Assembly (NCBI GenBank): GCA_024227975.1
Contig: JAAETV010000678.1
Coordinates: forward strand, 1 to 50,958
DNA from: Actinomycetes bacterium
GTDB taxonomy: Bacteria; Actinomycetota; Acidimicrobiia; Acidimicrobiales; SZUA-35
Direction of reading: 5' to 3'
DNA: 50,958 nucleotides
The position numbers and the translations under genes were made by a program. The notes beneath the pieces were generated by a model, which saw only the letters and a list, made by a program, of their open reading frames with translations, was not told the origin of the DNA and made no database searches. How positions within the stretch are numbered: position 1 is the stretch's first letter; each line of letters opens with the position of its first letter. Positions 16,572 to 24,496 of this stretch are shown one piece after another.

Positions 16572-17561
16572 ATGAGCCATCTACTCCGATTCGGCGTCCT
16601 CGGGGCAGCCCGAATCGCCCCCAGAGCCCTGATCGACCCGGTGGCCAAACTGAGCGGGGTCGAAGTAAGCCGGGTTGCGGCCCGCGACCCACAACGAGCT
16701 GCCACCTTTGCCGCCGATCACGACATAGCCGAAGTGAGCGCCACCTACGCCGAAGTCATCGCGGCCGACGACGTCGACATCGTCTACAACCCCCTGCCCA
16801 TGTCACTCCACGCGGAATGGACGATCGCTGCCCTGCGGGCAGGCAAGCACGTGCTTTGCGAGAAGCCATTCGCATCCAACGCGACCGAAGCGGCTGACAT
16901 GGTGCGGGTGGCTGAAGAGGAGGGCCGGATCCTGGGCGAGGCCTTCCACTACTTCTACCACCCCCTCTTCAGGCGGATTCTCGATGAAGTGGCCAGCGGT
17001 CGCATCGGCGACCTCGTCCGCCTGGAAGCCGAGTTCGAGACCCCGGTGGCCAAGCCCAATCTCCGCTGGGATTATGCGACCTCCGGTGGGTCGCTCATGG
17101 ATCTTGGCTGCTACCCGATGCACTGGGTCCGCCAGCTGGCGGGGGAAGAGCCGACTGTCGTGTCGGCTTCTGCCATCGAGGGACCGGCCAAGATCGATGC
17201 CTCCATCGAAGCCGAGATGCTGTTCCCGAGCGGGGTCACGGCCCAGGTAGCCAGCTCCATGGAGCGGGGTCGTTCCACCGCCCTGACCATCGAGGGCACC
17301 GAGGGCCGAATCGAGGTCATCAACCCTCTGGCTCCCCAGATGGGCAACCAGCTGACCATCGTCACTGCAGGGGGTCAGACGTCGGGCCCAATCGAGGCCG
17401 GGGTCAGCTATGAGCACATGGTGCGGGCCTTTGTCGATCATGTCGTCCACGACGCCCCGTTCCCTACCCAGGGGGCAGACTCCATCGCCAACATGGCCGC
17501 CATCGATGCCGTCTACACCGCCGCTGGCCTCCCCCTACGAGGCCAGCCCAGCGCAACCTAG
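16572..17561 (+). CDS. Gfo/Idh/MocA-family oxidoreductase
   Basis: A 329-residue NAD(P)-dependent oxidoreductase. The N-terminal Rossmann motif is G-V-L-G-A-A-R-I-A-P; C-E-K-P-F-A near residue 97 is the family's catalytic Lys motif, and G-E-A-F-H-Y-F-Y-H-P opens the substrate domain with S-L-M-D-L-G-C-Y later. Substrates in this family are sugars, inositols or related polyols; none can be assigned here. The ATG at 16572 is preferred to the adjacent TTG at 16569. It is followed 108 bp later by two CoA-transferase genes on the same strand. Confidence 0.85.
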   Translation: MSHLLRFGVLGAARIAPRALIDPVAKLSGVEVSRVAARDPQRAATFAADHDIAEVSATYAEVIAADDVDIVYNPLPMSLHAEWTIAALRAGKHVLCEKPFASNATEAADMVRVAEEEGRILGEAFHYFYHPLFRRILDEVASGRIGDLVRLEAEFETPVAKPNLRWDYATSGGSLMDLGCYPMHWVRQLAGEEPTVVSASAIEGPAKIDASIEAEMLFPSGVTAQVASSMERGRSTALTIEGTEGRIEVINPLAPQMGNQLTIVTAGGQTSGPIEAGVSYEHMVRAFVDHVVHDAPFPTQGADSIANMAAIDAVYTAAGLPLRGQPSAT

Positions 17562-17669
17562 CCCTCGGGTGCAGCGAGAAGGGGATCCATCGTCTCTAGC
17601 CCTACGATCGATCGGAGATCGAGACGCCGAACTTGCTCCCACCGGCCTCATCGCTGAAACTACGCCAGG

Positions 17670-18908
17670 ATGACATCCGAAGCCTTGTCGCACATCCGGA
17701 TCTGTGATTTCACTGGCCAACTTGCGGGGGCCGGAGCCACTCGCTGGCTCTCGGTCTTCGGTGCTCAGATCATCCGCATCGAAGACCCCGTCCTCGAGGG
17801 GCGCTGGGACATTCTCCGAGGCTCGCCCCCGTTCAAAGACGAACGGCGGGGTGTCGAGTTTGGGTCAGGATTCAACAACCACAATGTTGAGAAGCTCGGG
17901 GTGACCCTGAACCTCCGCACCGAGCGAGGTCGGGATCTGGTCCGGGAACTGGTTTCCATCTCCGACGCCGTCGCCGACAACTTCGCCTCCGGGGTCATGG
18001 AGCGCCTCGGCCTCGGGTTTGACGAGTTGTGTCGCATCCGCGAGGACATCATCTATGTCTCGAACTGCGGCTTCGGCCAGACCGGCCCCTACCGCGACTT
18101 CAAGTCATGGGGCCCTATCGCCCAAGCTGTTTCCGGCCTGACCCATAGCTCCGGTCTCGTCGGCCAGGAGCCAGCGGGCTGGGGCTACTCCTACATGGAT
18201 CACACCGGTGGGTACTACGGGGCTATCGCCTTGTTGATGGCATTGTGGCATCGGGAGCAGACTGGGGAGGGCCAGTGGGTCGACCTCAGCTGCACTGAGG
18301 CGGGAGGGAACCTCCACGGAGCTGACTTGCTCGACTGGTCGGTCAACGGGCGGGCGTTGCGAAGTGATGACCGACCCGCCAGCAATCGCAGCAGTTCACC
18401 CGACATGGCTCCCCATGGGGTGTACCCATGTCGTGGTGACGACAACTGGGTGGCCATTGCCTGTCGCGACGATGCCGACTGGATGGTGCTCCGCGCTGCG
18501 GTTGGCTCACCTCTCCTGGCTGATTCGAGCCTCGATGAGCTGTCGGGCCGGATGGCGGCCCAGGACACTCTCGATGAGGTCCTGGCCTCGTGGACCCGAG
18601 GCCAGGACCGATGGTCGGTGGCCAGCCAACTGCAAGATCAGGGAGTGCCGGCGTCCCCGGTGACTCGGCCGGCGGAACGGATCGATGGTGATCTTGCCAC
18701 CTCATCGTGGGGGCTGTGGCCCATGGTCCATCATGAGGCGATGGGGGGAGTACGGGTCGACGGCGAACCTGTCCACTTCTCTGTCACCGATTGGGAGATC
18801 GAGAATGGCGCTCCGATCCTGGGTCAGCACAATCACTATGTGTTCGGCGAACTACTCGGCCTGAGTGAGCCCGAGATCGAGGACCTGGCCGACGAGGGAG
18901 TGATCTGA
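17670..18908 (+). CDS. Class III CoA-transferase (CaiB/BaiF), subunit with catalytic Asp
   Basis: A 412-residue family III CoA-transferase. I-C-D-F-T-G and A-G-A-x-x-T-R-W-L-S-V-F-G-A at the N-terminus, N-x-E-K-L-G-V-T-L-N-L and the central Y-M-D-H-T-G-G-Y-Y-G are typical. The Asp in the last motif lies where the covalent acyl-anhydride Asp (Asp169 of formyl-CoA transferase) occurs. The stop codon overlaps the ATG of the next gene by one base (TGATG), so both chains are made together. Together they probably form a heteromeric CoA-transferase in acyl-CoA catabolism; the acid substrate is unknown. Confidence 0.85.
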   Translation: MTSEALSHIRICDFTGQLAGAGATRWLSVFGAQIIRIEDPVLEGRWDILRGSPPFKDERRGVEFGSGFNNHNVEKLGVTLNLRTERGRDLVRELVSISDAVADNFASGVMERLGLGFDELCRIREDIIYVSNCGFGQTGPYRDFKSWGPIAQAVSGLTHSSGLVGQEPAGWGYSYMDHTGGYYGAIALLMALWHREQTGEGQWVDLSCTEAGGNLHGADLLDWSVNGRALRSDDRPASNRSSSPDMAPHGVYPCRGDDNWVAIACRDDADWMVLRAAVGSPLLADSSLDELSGRMAAQDTLDEVLASWTRGQDRWSVASQLQDQGVPASPVTRPAERIDGDLATSSWGLWPMVHHEAMGGVRVDGEPVHFSVTDWEIENGAPILGQHNHYVFGELLGLSEPEIEDLADEGVI

Positions 18909-20194
18909 TGGCTGCCCCCGATGATGCCAACCTGCCGGTGTCCCATCCGACACCCCCACCTCCCGACCGGCCCGGCCCGATGACGGGGATCAGGGTGATC
19001 GAGCTGGCTCACCCCTTCGGAGCCTTCGCCGGCCGGCTCCTGGCCGATGCCGGGGCTGACGTTGTCGTGGTCGAGCCACCGGGTGGGGCGGCCCAGCGGA
19101 CTCACGCCCCCTTTGCCGACAACGAGTCTGGGCTGGAGCGCAGCCTGGCCTGGTGGGCCGAGAACACCAGCAAGCGGAGCATCGTGGCCGACCTTGACAC
19201 GAACGATGGTCAGGCCTTGGTTCGTCGCCTGGTGGCAACGGCCGACGTATTCCTCGAGTGTGAGCATCCGGGTCGGCTTGCCGCCGTCGGGCTCGGCTAC
19301 GACGATCTCTCGGTCGATCACCCAGATCTGATCCACGTGGCCATCACCCCCTTTGGTCAGGCCGGAGTCGGTGGGTCCACCGATGTGACCGACCTGACCT
19401 TGCTCGCACGAGGTGGGCCCATGTGGTCGTGTGGCTACGACGACCATGATCTGCCCCCGGTACGGGGTCGGGGCAACCAGAGCTACCGGATGGCCTCCCA
19501 CTTCGCCGTCATGTCGATCCTGACCGCCCTGTTGGCCCGACGCCACCATGGTGGCCAGTTCGTTGACGTCAACGTGAACGCGGCGGCCAATGTCACCACT
19601 GAGTTCGCCAGCTATGGCTGGCTCGCTGGTCAGCAGACGGTGCAACGCCAAACCGGCCGTCATGCCACCCCGACCCTGTCGGAGCCGACCCAGTTCCGTT
19701 GTGCCGATGGCCGCTACCTCAACACCGGAGTCCCACCCCGATCGGGAGGTGAGTTCAAGGCCTTGCTGGAGTGGATGAGAGAGCTTGGTCTGGAGGACGA
19801 GTTCGCCCTGACCTCGATCCTGGAGCTCGGCTTCGACTACGAGCTGATCACTCTGACCATGATCGAGGAGGACCCCCTGGTCGGCGAGGTGTTCGGGGCG
19901 GGCCGAGAGGCCATGGCCTTCATCGCGGCCAATGTCTCTGCCCACGAGGCATTCCTCGGCTTCCAGCAGAGAGGGATCGCGGCTGGGGTTGTGTGGTCGC
20001 CCGATGAGATGATGGCCGATCCTCACTTCGTCGAGCGGGGATTCCCGACCGAGATCCACCATGACGAGATCGGTCGCTCGGTCACCTATCCCGGCGCACC
20101 GATCCGCTTCACCGCCAGCCCCATGTCGATTTCGCCTGCCCCTCGCCTCGGTGAGCACACCGACCAGATTCTGGCGGAATTGGAGGGTGGGTAG
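18908..20194 (+). CDS. Class III CoA-transferase (CaiB/BaiF), subunit lacking catalytic Asp
   Basis: A 428-residue paralogue of the preceding protein. A Pro-rich leader (residues 10-24) comes before I-R-V-I-E-L-A-H-P-F-G-A-F-A-G-R-L-L-A, then D-V-V-V-V-E-P and K-R-S-I-V-A-D-L. In the region that aligns with the active-site motif it reads Q-S-Y-R-M-A-S-H-F-A, with no Asp at the catalytic position. Heteromeric class III CoA-transferases in which one subunit lacks the Asp are known (BbsE/BbsF type). I infer this chain is the structural partner of the upstream subunit. The one-base overlap supports an obligate complex. Confidence 0.8.
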   Translation: MAAPDDANLPVSHPTPPPPDRPGPMTGIRVIELAHPFGAFAGRLLADAGADVVVVEPPGGAAQRTHAPFADNESGLERSLAWWAENTSKRSIVADLDTNDGQALVRRLVATADVFLECEHPGRLAAVGLGYDDLSVDHPDLIHVAITPFGQAGVGGSTDVTDLTLLARGGPMWSCGYDDHDLPPVRGRGNQSYRMASHFAVMSILTALLARRHHGGQFVDVNVNAAANVTTEFASYGWLAGQQTVQRQTGRHATPTLSEPTQFRCADGRYLNTGVPPRSGGEFKALLEWMRELGLEDEFALTSILELGFDYELITLTMIEEDPLVGEVFGAGREAMAFIAANVSAHEAFLGFQQRGIAAGVVWSPDEMMADPHFVERGFPTEIHHDEIGRSVTYPGAPIRFTASPMSISPAPRLGEHTDQILAELEGG

Positions 20195-20299
20195 ATGGAG
20201 CCTCTCCTCGGCTCGGGTGGGTCTCGGTAGACCGCCCTCGTCGGCGCCCTGGCCCGGCATTCTCACCCAGGGGATTCGAGCGGTGCCTGGTCTACATTG

Positions 20300-21111
20300 A
20301 TGTCCATGCTGCCGAGTAGCAACGCTCGGCGAGGGTGTGGGGGCGACACCGAGCTGCCATTCCTCGTCGAGCCAACCGTCGCCTTCTCTACCGACGATGC
20401 TGATCCAGAATGGGATGAGTGGCTCGACTACATCTACCGATGGCGTCGGATCGTGGCCGGTCTGTGCATGACCCTGCCCTGGTTGCGATCAGCCTGGCCT
20501 ACGTGGCGAGGGCCGATCAAGGGTCAGAAGATGAGGTTGCCGGCGGCCTCGATCAGTCAGATCCGACACAGGCCGCGGTGAGCTCCTTGGAGGCTACGTC
20601 TGCAGACACTGGCGACAGTCCCGACCCTACTACTGGCTCCACTCCAGCCACCTCAGAGGCTGGTACCTCCGCCGCGACCCAGTCGACATCGACCACCGGT
20701 ATTCCGGCCACTGACACACGGGCGATATTTCCGATCACCTCCAGTCCTGCCCCATCGACGACGGTTCCTCCAACCACGACGGCTCCAACGACGGCCCCTC
20801 CGACAACGACGACAACTACCGCCAATGGGGAGGGACCGGTGGCTCGAGACGACAGCGACGATGCTGAAGCAGGGGAGGGAGCCAAGTTCTACCCCCTCGT
20901 CAATGACACCTCCGGAAGCTCACCGTTCGACCTCGACACGTTCCGCATCGTCGACGATCCGAATCACGGCAAGGAGTGGCGCATCGACTTCGATCACATC
21001 CACTACAAGTCGGACGAGAAATATGTCGGGTCTGACAACCTCATCTACGAGATCTGCACCTTCGATGAGGTATGCGTGACCGCAACCGTCTCCATCGACG
21101 TCACCCCCTGA
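20300..21111 (+). CDS. Membrane-anchored Thr-rich exported protein, apparently frame-disrupted
   Basis: Two overlapping frames look like halves of one gene. From ATG 20300 a cytoplasmic segment ends W-L-D-Y-I-Y-R-W-R-R-I-V-A-G-L, the start of a membrane helix. The helix continues in the -1 frame (A-L-V-A-I-S-L-A-Y-V-A) near 20475, followed by an acidic/Thr/Pro linker (about 100 residues, T-T-T-A-P-T-T runs) and a C-terminal domain of about 75 residues like bacterial cadherin/Ig-type repeats (A-R-D-D-x-x-x-A-x-x-G and N-D-T-S). One extra C in the CCC at 20472-20474 would restore a single frame. No canonical slippery heptamer is seen, so a mutation or sequencing error is likelier than programmed shifting. 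The second frame alone could start at 20419. Confidence 0.5.
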
Positions 21112-21240
21112 TTGTCACGGCTGAGTAGGTGTACTGATTGAGCGGCCCGACCAGACGCAATCTCTCGAGGTGGCGATTGGTCGCCAGCCGCTACCGATCG
21201 TAGGGTTGTCATCGTCGGCCGCAACTGGAAAGGGAATCTG

Positions 21241-22035
21241 ATGAGCGATGCCGTGTTGTACGAGGTGCGTGGCAGCACCGCCCTGATCACCTTGAACCGT
21301 CCCGAGCGACTGAACGCCTGGAACGACGACCTAGCCAAGGGCTACTTCAACTCTCTCGATACGGCCGCCGCCGACTCCAACGTGCGGGCCATTGTCGTCA
21401 CCGGTGCCGGGCGGGGATTCTGTGCCGGGGCTGACATGGATGTCTTGCAGGGGATCGAGTCGGGGTCCAACGATGATGGCGGCGAGCCTGATCGGCGCGA
21501 TGCCACCTATGCCATGGGCATCCCCAAGCCGATCATTGCTGCGGTCAACGGCGCCTGCGCCGGGCTCGGGTTGGTTCACGCTTTGGCCTGCGATGTGCGC
21601 TTTGCGGCCGAAGGAGCCAAATTCACAGTTGCCTTCAGCCGCCGGGGATTGATCGCTGAACACGGCTTGTCGTGGACGATGCCTCGTCTGGTCGGCCAGT
21701 CGGTGGCCCTTGACCTGATCATGTCAGGCCGGGTCTTCCTGTCCGACGAGGCCAAGGAGCTTGGTGTCGTCAACCGGGTATGCGCTCCCGATGCTCTGAT
21801 CGATGAGGCCATGGCCTACGCCGACGATCTGGCCGCCAATGTCTCACCGACATCCATGGCGGTGATGAAGCATCAGATCTACAACCACCCGATGATGCCG
21901 CTCAGCGAGGCCATGGTCGAGTCGAACCGGTTCATGCATGAGTCCCTCCGCCGGCCCGATTTCAAAGAGGGCGTCTCCAGCTTCGTTGAGAAGCGACCCC
22001 CGAACTTCGCCCCGTACAGCTCTGAGAGCGACTAG
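21241..22035 (+). CDS. Enoyl-CoA hydratase/isomerase family protein
   Basis: A 264-residue crotonase-fold protein. L-N-R-P-E-R-L-N-A-W, F-C-A-G-A-D-M and G-A-C-A-G-L-G-L-V-H-A-L-A-C-D are visible. The first catalytic Glu of hydratases is absent (Val/His in its place), while R-R-G-L-I-A-E-H-G-L supplies an acidic residue nearby. This E-H-G subclass is common in actinobacteria and its reactions are mostly unknown. It differs from the crotonase at 14576, which keeps the first Glu and lacks the second. It converges with the selenoprotein gene. Confidence 0.85.
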   Translation: MSDAVLYEVRGSTALITLNRPERLNAWNDDLAKGYFNSLDTAAADSNVRAIVVTGAGRGFCAGADMDVLQGIESGSNDDGGEPDRRDATYAMGIPKPIIAAVNGACAGLGLVHALACDVRFAAEGAKFTVAFSRRGLIAEHGLSWTMPRLVGQSVALDLIMSGRVFLSDEAKELGVVNRVCAPDALIDEAMAYADDLAANVSPTSMAVMKHQIYNHPMMPLSEAMVESNRFMHESLRRPDFKEGVSSFVEKRPPNFAPYSSESD

Positions 22036-22080
22036 TCACCCCCCGACAACGCCGCCACCTGTCTCCTGGGGCCTCAACCG

Positions 22081-23076
22081 TTAGCGATCGATGCCGACGC
22101 AGACCAGGCACTGCTCATCCCAGTCGACGGCTTCGGCCGCCGCCCGATCGTCCTCGCTCTGGTACTGGGGCTCGTCGGAGCGCCCGGTGCGGCTGTCCCC
22201 CGAGGGCTTGGATGAGCGGCCACTGTTCTGGCGCTTGCGGCTCCAGCTCAACGGTGAGGCCTTCCAAGCGTCGTCGACATAGTGATACGGCAGGTCCACA
22301 ACCCCAGGAGCGGTGAGGGCATGGGCTGCCGTCATGCCCTCGGTGAGGAGGCGTCGTTGGCCTTCGACGTCGCCAGGGAGGCCGGTGGTGTGGCCCAAGG
22401 GGAGGTCGACTATGACTGAGCGGGGAGGGTTGGCGCTAGTGGTGATGGACCGGGCCGATGAGAACCCGATGGTGGGAAGCCCTGCGGCTTCGAGCTGGCG
22501 TGCGATCAGACCGACCGACTGGTGACAGACAGGTCAAACCGGTACCAGTAGAACAATGTCTGGTTCCTCGGCCAGGCAGTGTTCAACCAACCTCGGCCCC
22601 GTCTCTGCCTCCATCCGGCGGATCGAGTAGATCCCGCCCATGAAGGCAAACGATTGCTCACTCAGTGAGCCGATGACACCAGCCACCACCAACTCCCGCA
22701 GCCGATCGAGAGGGAAGACACAATTGGCGTCGTTGCGGGCGTCGGTTTGGTCGTAGGCGAAGTGGGCAGTACGCAGCTCTGAGGTCGGGGTGTCGGTGGC
22801 GATCACCCGGATCGAGGTGTCGTCGTGGGTATGGAAGGCGACCTGGCCCTTGCGATACAGCCCACCCGAACCGACCAGGGTCACTCGGCACTCCGACAGC
22901 GGCTTGTCCAGCGGAACCCAGGACGGTGCCTCAGGTCGATGGGCCCAGCGGTAGGAGTCGTAGCCCAGCGAGTCGTAGAGGTCCTTGGTCTCTTTGATGT
23001 AATCAGCTGGAGGCAGTTCGGAATGGCCAGCCTGCAGGCGATCCTGGCTCATGGTTGTGTCGCTCACGCTCTTCAC
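22081..23076 (-). CDS. GrdB-like (glycine/betaine/sarcosine/proline reductase family) selenoprotein, Sec at TGA 22534-22536
   Basis: A 331-residue protein if the in-frame TGA is read as selenocysteine (residue 181). Codons before it read V-L-L-V-P-V and after it P-V-C-H-Q-S-V-G-L-I-A-R, giving Sec-x-x-Cys, a redox pair. The frame stays open and family-like on both sides: the upstream half has V-G-S-G-G-L-Y and F-H-T-H-D-D; the downstream half has N-P-P-R-S-V-I-V-D-L-P-L-G-H-T-T-G. The C-terminal 60 residues are Ser/Asp/Glu-rich and end with C-L-V-C. A SECIS-like hairpin follows the TGA. The GTG start at 23076 overlaps the stop of the upstream flavoprotein gene (GTGA); ATG at 23052 is an alternative. 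The substrate is unknown; these soluble homologues are not proven amine reductases. Confidence 0.8.
22495..22533 (-). promoter_or_regulatory. Candidate bacterial SECIS element
   Basis: The RNA just after the TGA can form an interrupted hairpin. The top is CAG-U-C closed by G-U-CUG around the loop GGUCG (22512-22516), with a U-U mismatch. The loop begins 18 nt after the TGA and starts with GG, like the GGUC loop of E. coli fdhF. The lower stem is imperfect, with several mismatches. This fits the usual bacterial SECIS rule (a G within the first two loop positions, 16-37 nt from the codon) but is weaker than the element at 49225. Confidence 0.45.
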
Positions 23077-24380
23077 TCTCCCACATCTCGTTGAGGAGGA
23101 GAAAGGGCTGGAGTTGGGCCCCGGTCAGCTGAGCCAGAGGGAGAGGCAAAGGCTCCGGGGCGTCGAAGCAGCTCCCGACTCCAACGGCCGGGGGTGAAGA
23201 CGGCGGCTCGGGGGTAGTCCTCGAACAACCAGCGGGCGAAGTGCCGACGAGTCCACGCTGTCGCCCCACATGTGGCCAAGGCCCCTCTCGCCAGGGACCG
23301 CTTGCTCATCATCGTCGACAGCGAACGGGCCAGTAGGTGGTCACGCATCATGCCCCGCCGCAAGGATTGACGGTATTGGATGGCCGCGGCTGCCGGATCG
23401 TCGAGTTCAGCCTCGGCGATGGCCTTGATGGCAACCCGTCCCGTCTCCAACGCCTGACCGATGCCCTCCCCGGTCAGGGGGTCGGTGGCGGCCGCCGCAT
23501 CACCGATGAAGAAGACTCGACCGGTAGTCAGCGGTGCACGGCCGAGGCGGGCTGGGATCGGCCAGGCTCGATGAGGGGTCTCTGGTTTGGCCTCGGGGCC
23601 GAGGAACTCGGCAATATGGGCTCGCTCCAGCAGCTGAGGCCACAGTCTGGCCATGTCCTGGATCTTGTGGCCGCGGCCACGCTGGATTCCGAACCCGACA
23701 TTGGCGGTCCCGTCGCCGAGGGGGAACGACCAGGCGTAGCCCGGTAGTAGGTCAGGCTCGAACCATACGACGAGCTCATTGGCCGCCTGGGTCGACACGT
23801 CTACGAAGTACTGGCGGAAGGCGTGCCACTCGCCCCGGTACTGGACAGGGAACACCCCGAGCAGCTTCCTTGTCGGCGACCACATTCCATCGGCCGCGAT
23901 CAGGTAGCGGGCCGAGAACTCGATGCCGTCGACTCTGGCTATGACTTCACCCCCGGTCTGGGAGACCCCGGTCAGCTCATGATCCTCCAGCACCGTCGCC
24001 CCGCGACGGCGGGCCAGGTCGACCAGTGCGCTGTCGAGCTCACGCCGCCGACAGACGGCGGCAAAGCTGCCATTCCCAGATGGGAGGGGGAGCGCGATCG
24101 GCTTGGTGGTCGGGCCGTACAGGGTTGCTTCGGAGACCTCGATCCAGGACGGGAGAAGGGATCGGTCCAGGCCGAAGTCGTCGAGGAGGCGCAGGGCAGA
24201 TGCCGTCAGCCCGTCGCCGCAGCACTTGTCTCGAGGGAACCGGGCCTTGTCGATCACCACGGTGTCGAGCCCTCGCCGGGTTGCCTCGATGGCGGCCGCG
24301 GTGCCCGCCGGGCCAGCACCGACGATGAGGACATCACACACCCATCTGTCATCGGAGTCAGACCTTGGCGAACCAGCCAT
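23073..24380 (-). CDS. Geranylgeranyl reductase-family FAD-dependent oxidoreductase
   Basis: A 435-residue flavoprotein. The FAD-binding G-A-G-P-A-G-T-A-A-A motif is at about 21-30, followed by the family hallmark P-R-D-K-C-C-G-D-G-L-T (about 49-59), A-A-D-G-x-W-S and the second FAD motif F-F-I-G-D-A-A-A-A-T-D-P-L-T-G-E-G-I-G. Members reduce isoprenoid double bonds, for example in menaquinone (MenJ) or geranylgeranyl lipids. Its stop overlaps the start of the GrdB-like selenoprotein by 4 bp. The conserved-looking coupling suggests the two act together, perhaps in electron transfer or isoprenoid-quinone chemistry; this is inference. Confidence 0.85.
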   Translation of the reverse strand: MAGSPRSDSDDRWVCDVLIVGAGPAGTAAAIEATRRGLDTVVIDKARFPRDKCCGDGLTASALRLLDDFGLDRSLLPSWIEVSEATLYGPTTKPIALPLPSGNGSFAAVCRRRELDSALVDLARRRGATVLEDHELTGVSQTGGEVIARVDGIEFSARYLIAADGMWSPTRKLLGVFPVQYRGEWHAFRQYFVDVSTQAANELVVWFEPDLLPGYAWSFPLGDGTANVGFGIQRGRGHKIQDMARLWPQLLERAHIAEFLGPEAKPETPHRAWPIPARLGRAPLTTGRVFFIGDAAAATDPLTGEGIGQALETGRVAIKAIAEAELDDPAAAAIQYRQSLRRGMMRDHLLARSLSTMMSKRSLARGALATCGATAWTRRHFARWLFEDYPRAAVFTPGRWSRELLRRPGAFASPSGSADRGPTPALSPPQRDVGE

Positions 24381-24496
24381 GTTGGGAGCGTAGGAGGGTT
24401 CGCGCCGAGACAGGATGGGTAGGTTCCCGCATATTGGGGCCAGGGGGTGATCCCATGCGTCGTCTTCCGCACCGTCTCGGTCAGCCCGGTCGGGGT

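Noticed and set aside
20465..20480. Programmed -1 frameshift site
   Set aside because: No X-XXY-YYZ heptamer or downstream pseudoknot could be recognised; a simple one-base indel explains the data.
22081..22398. A stand-alone 105-residue gene starting at a TTG
   Set aside because: It is in the same frame as the gene ending at TGA 22534, with continuous family-like sequence in between; it is the C-terminal part of the selenoprotein.
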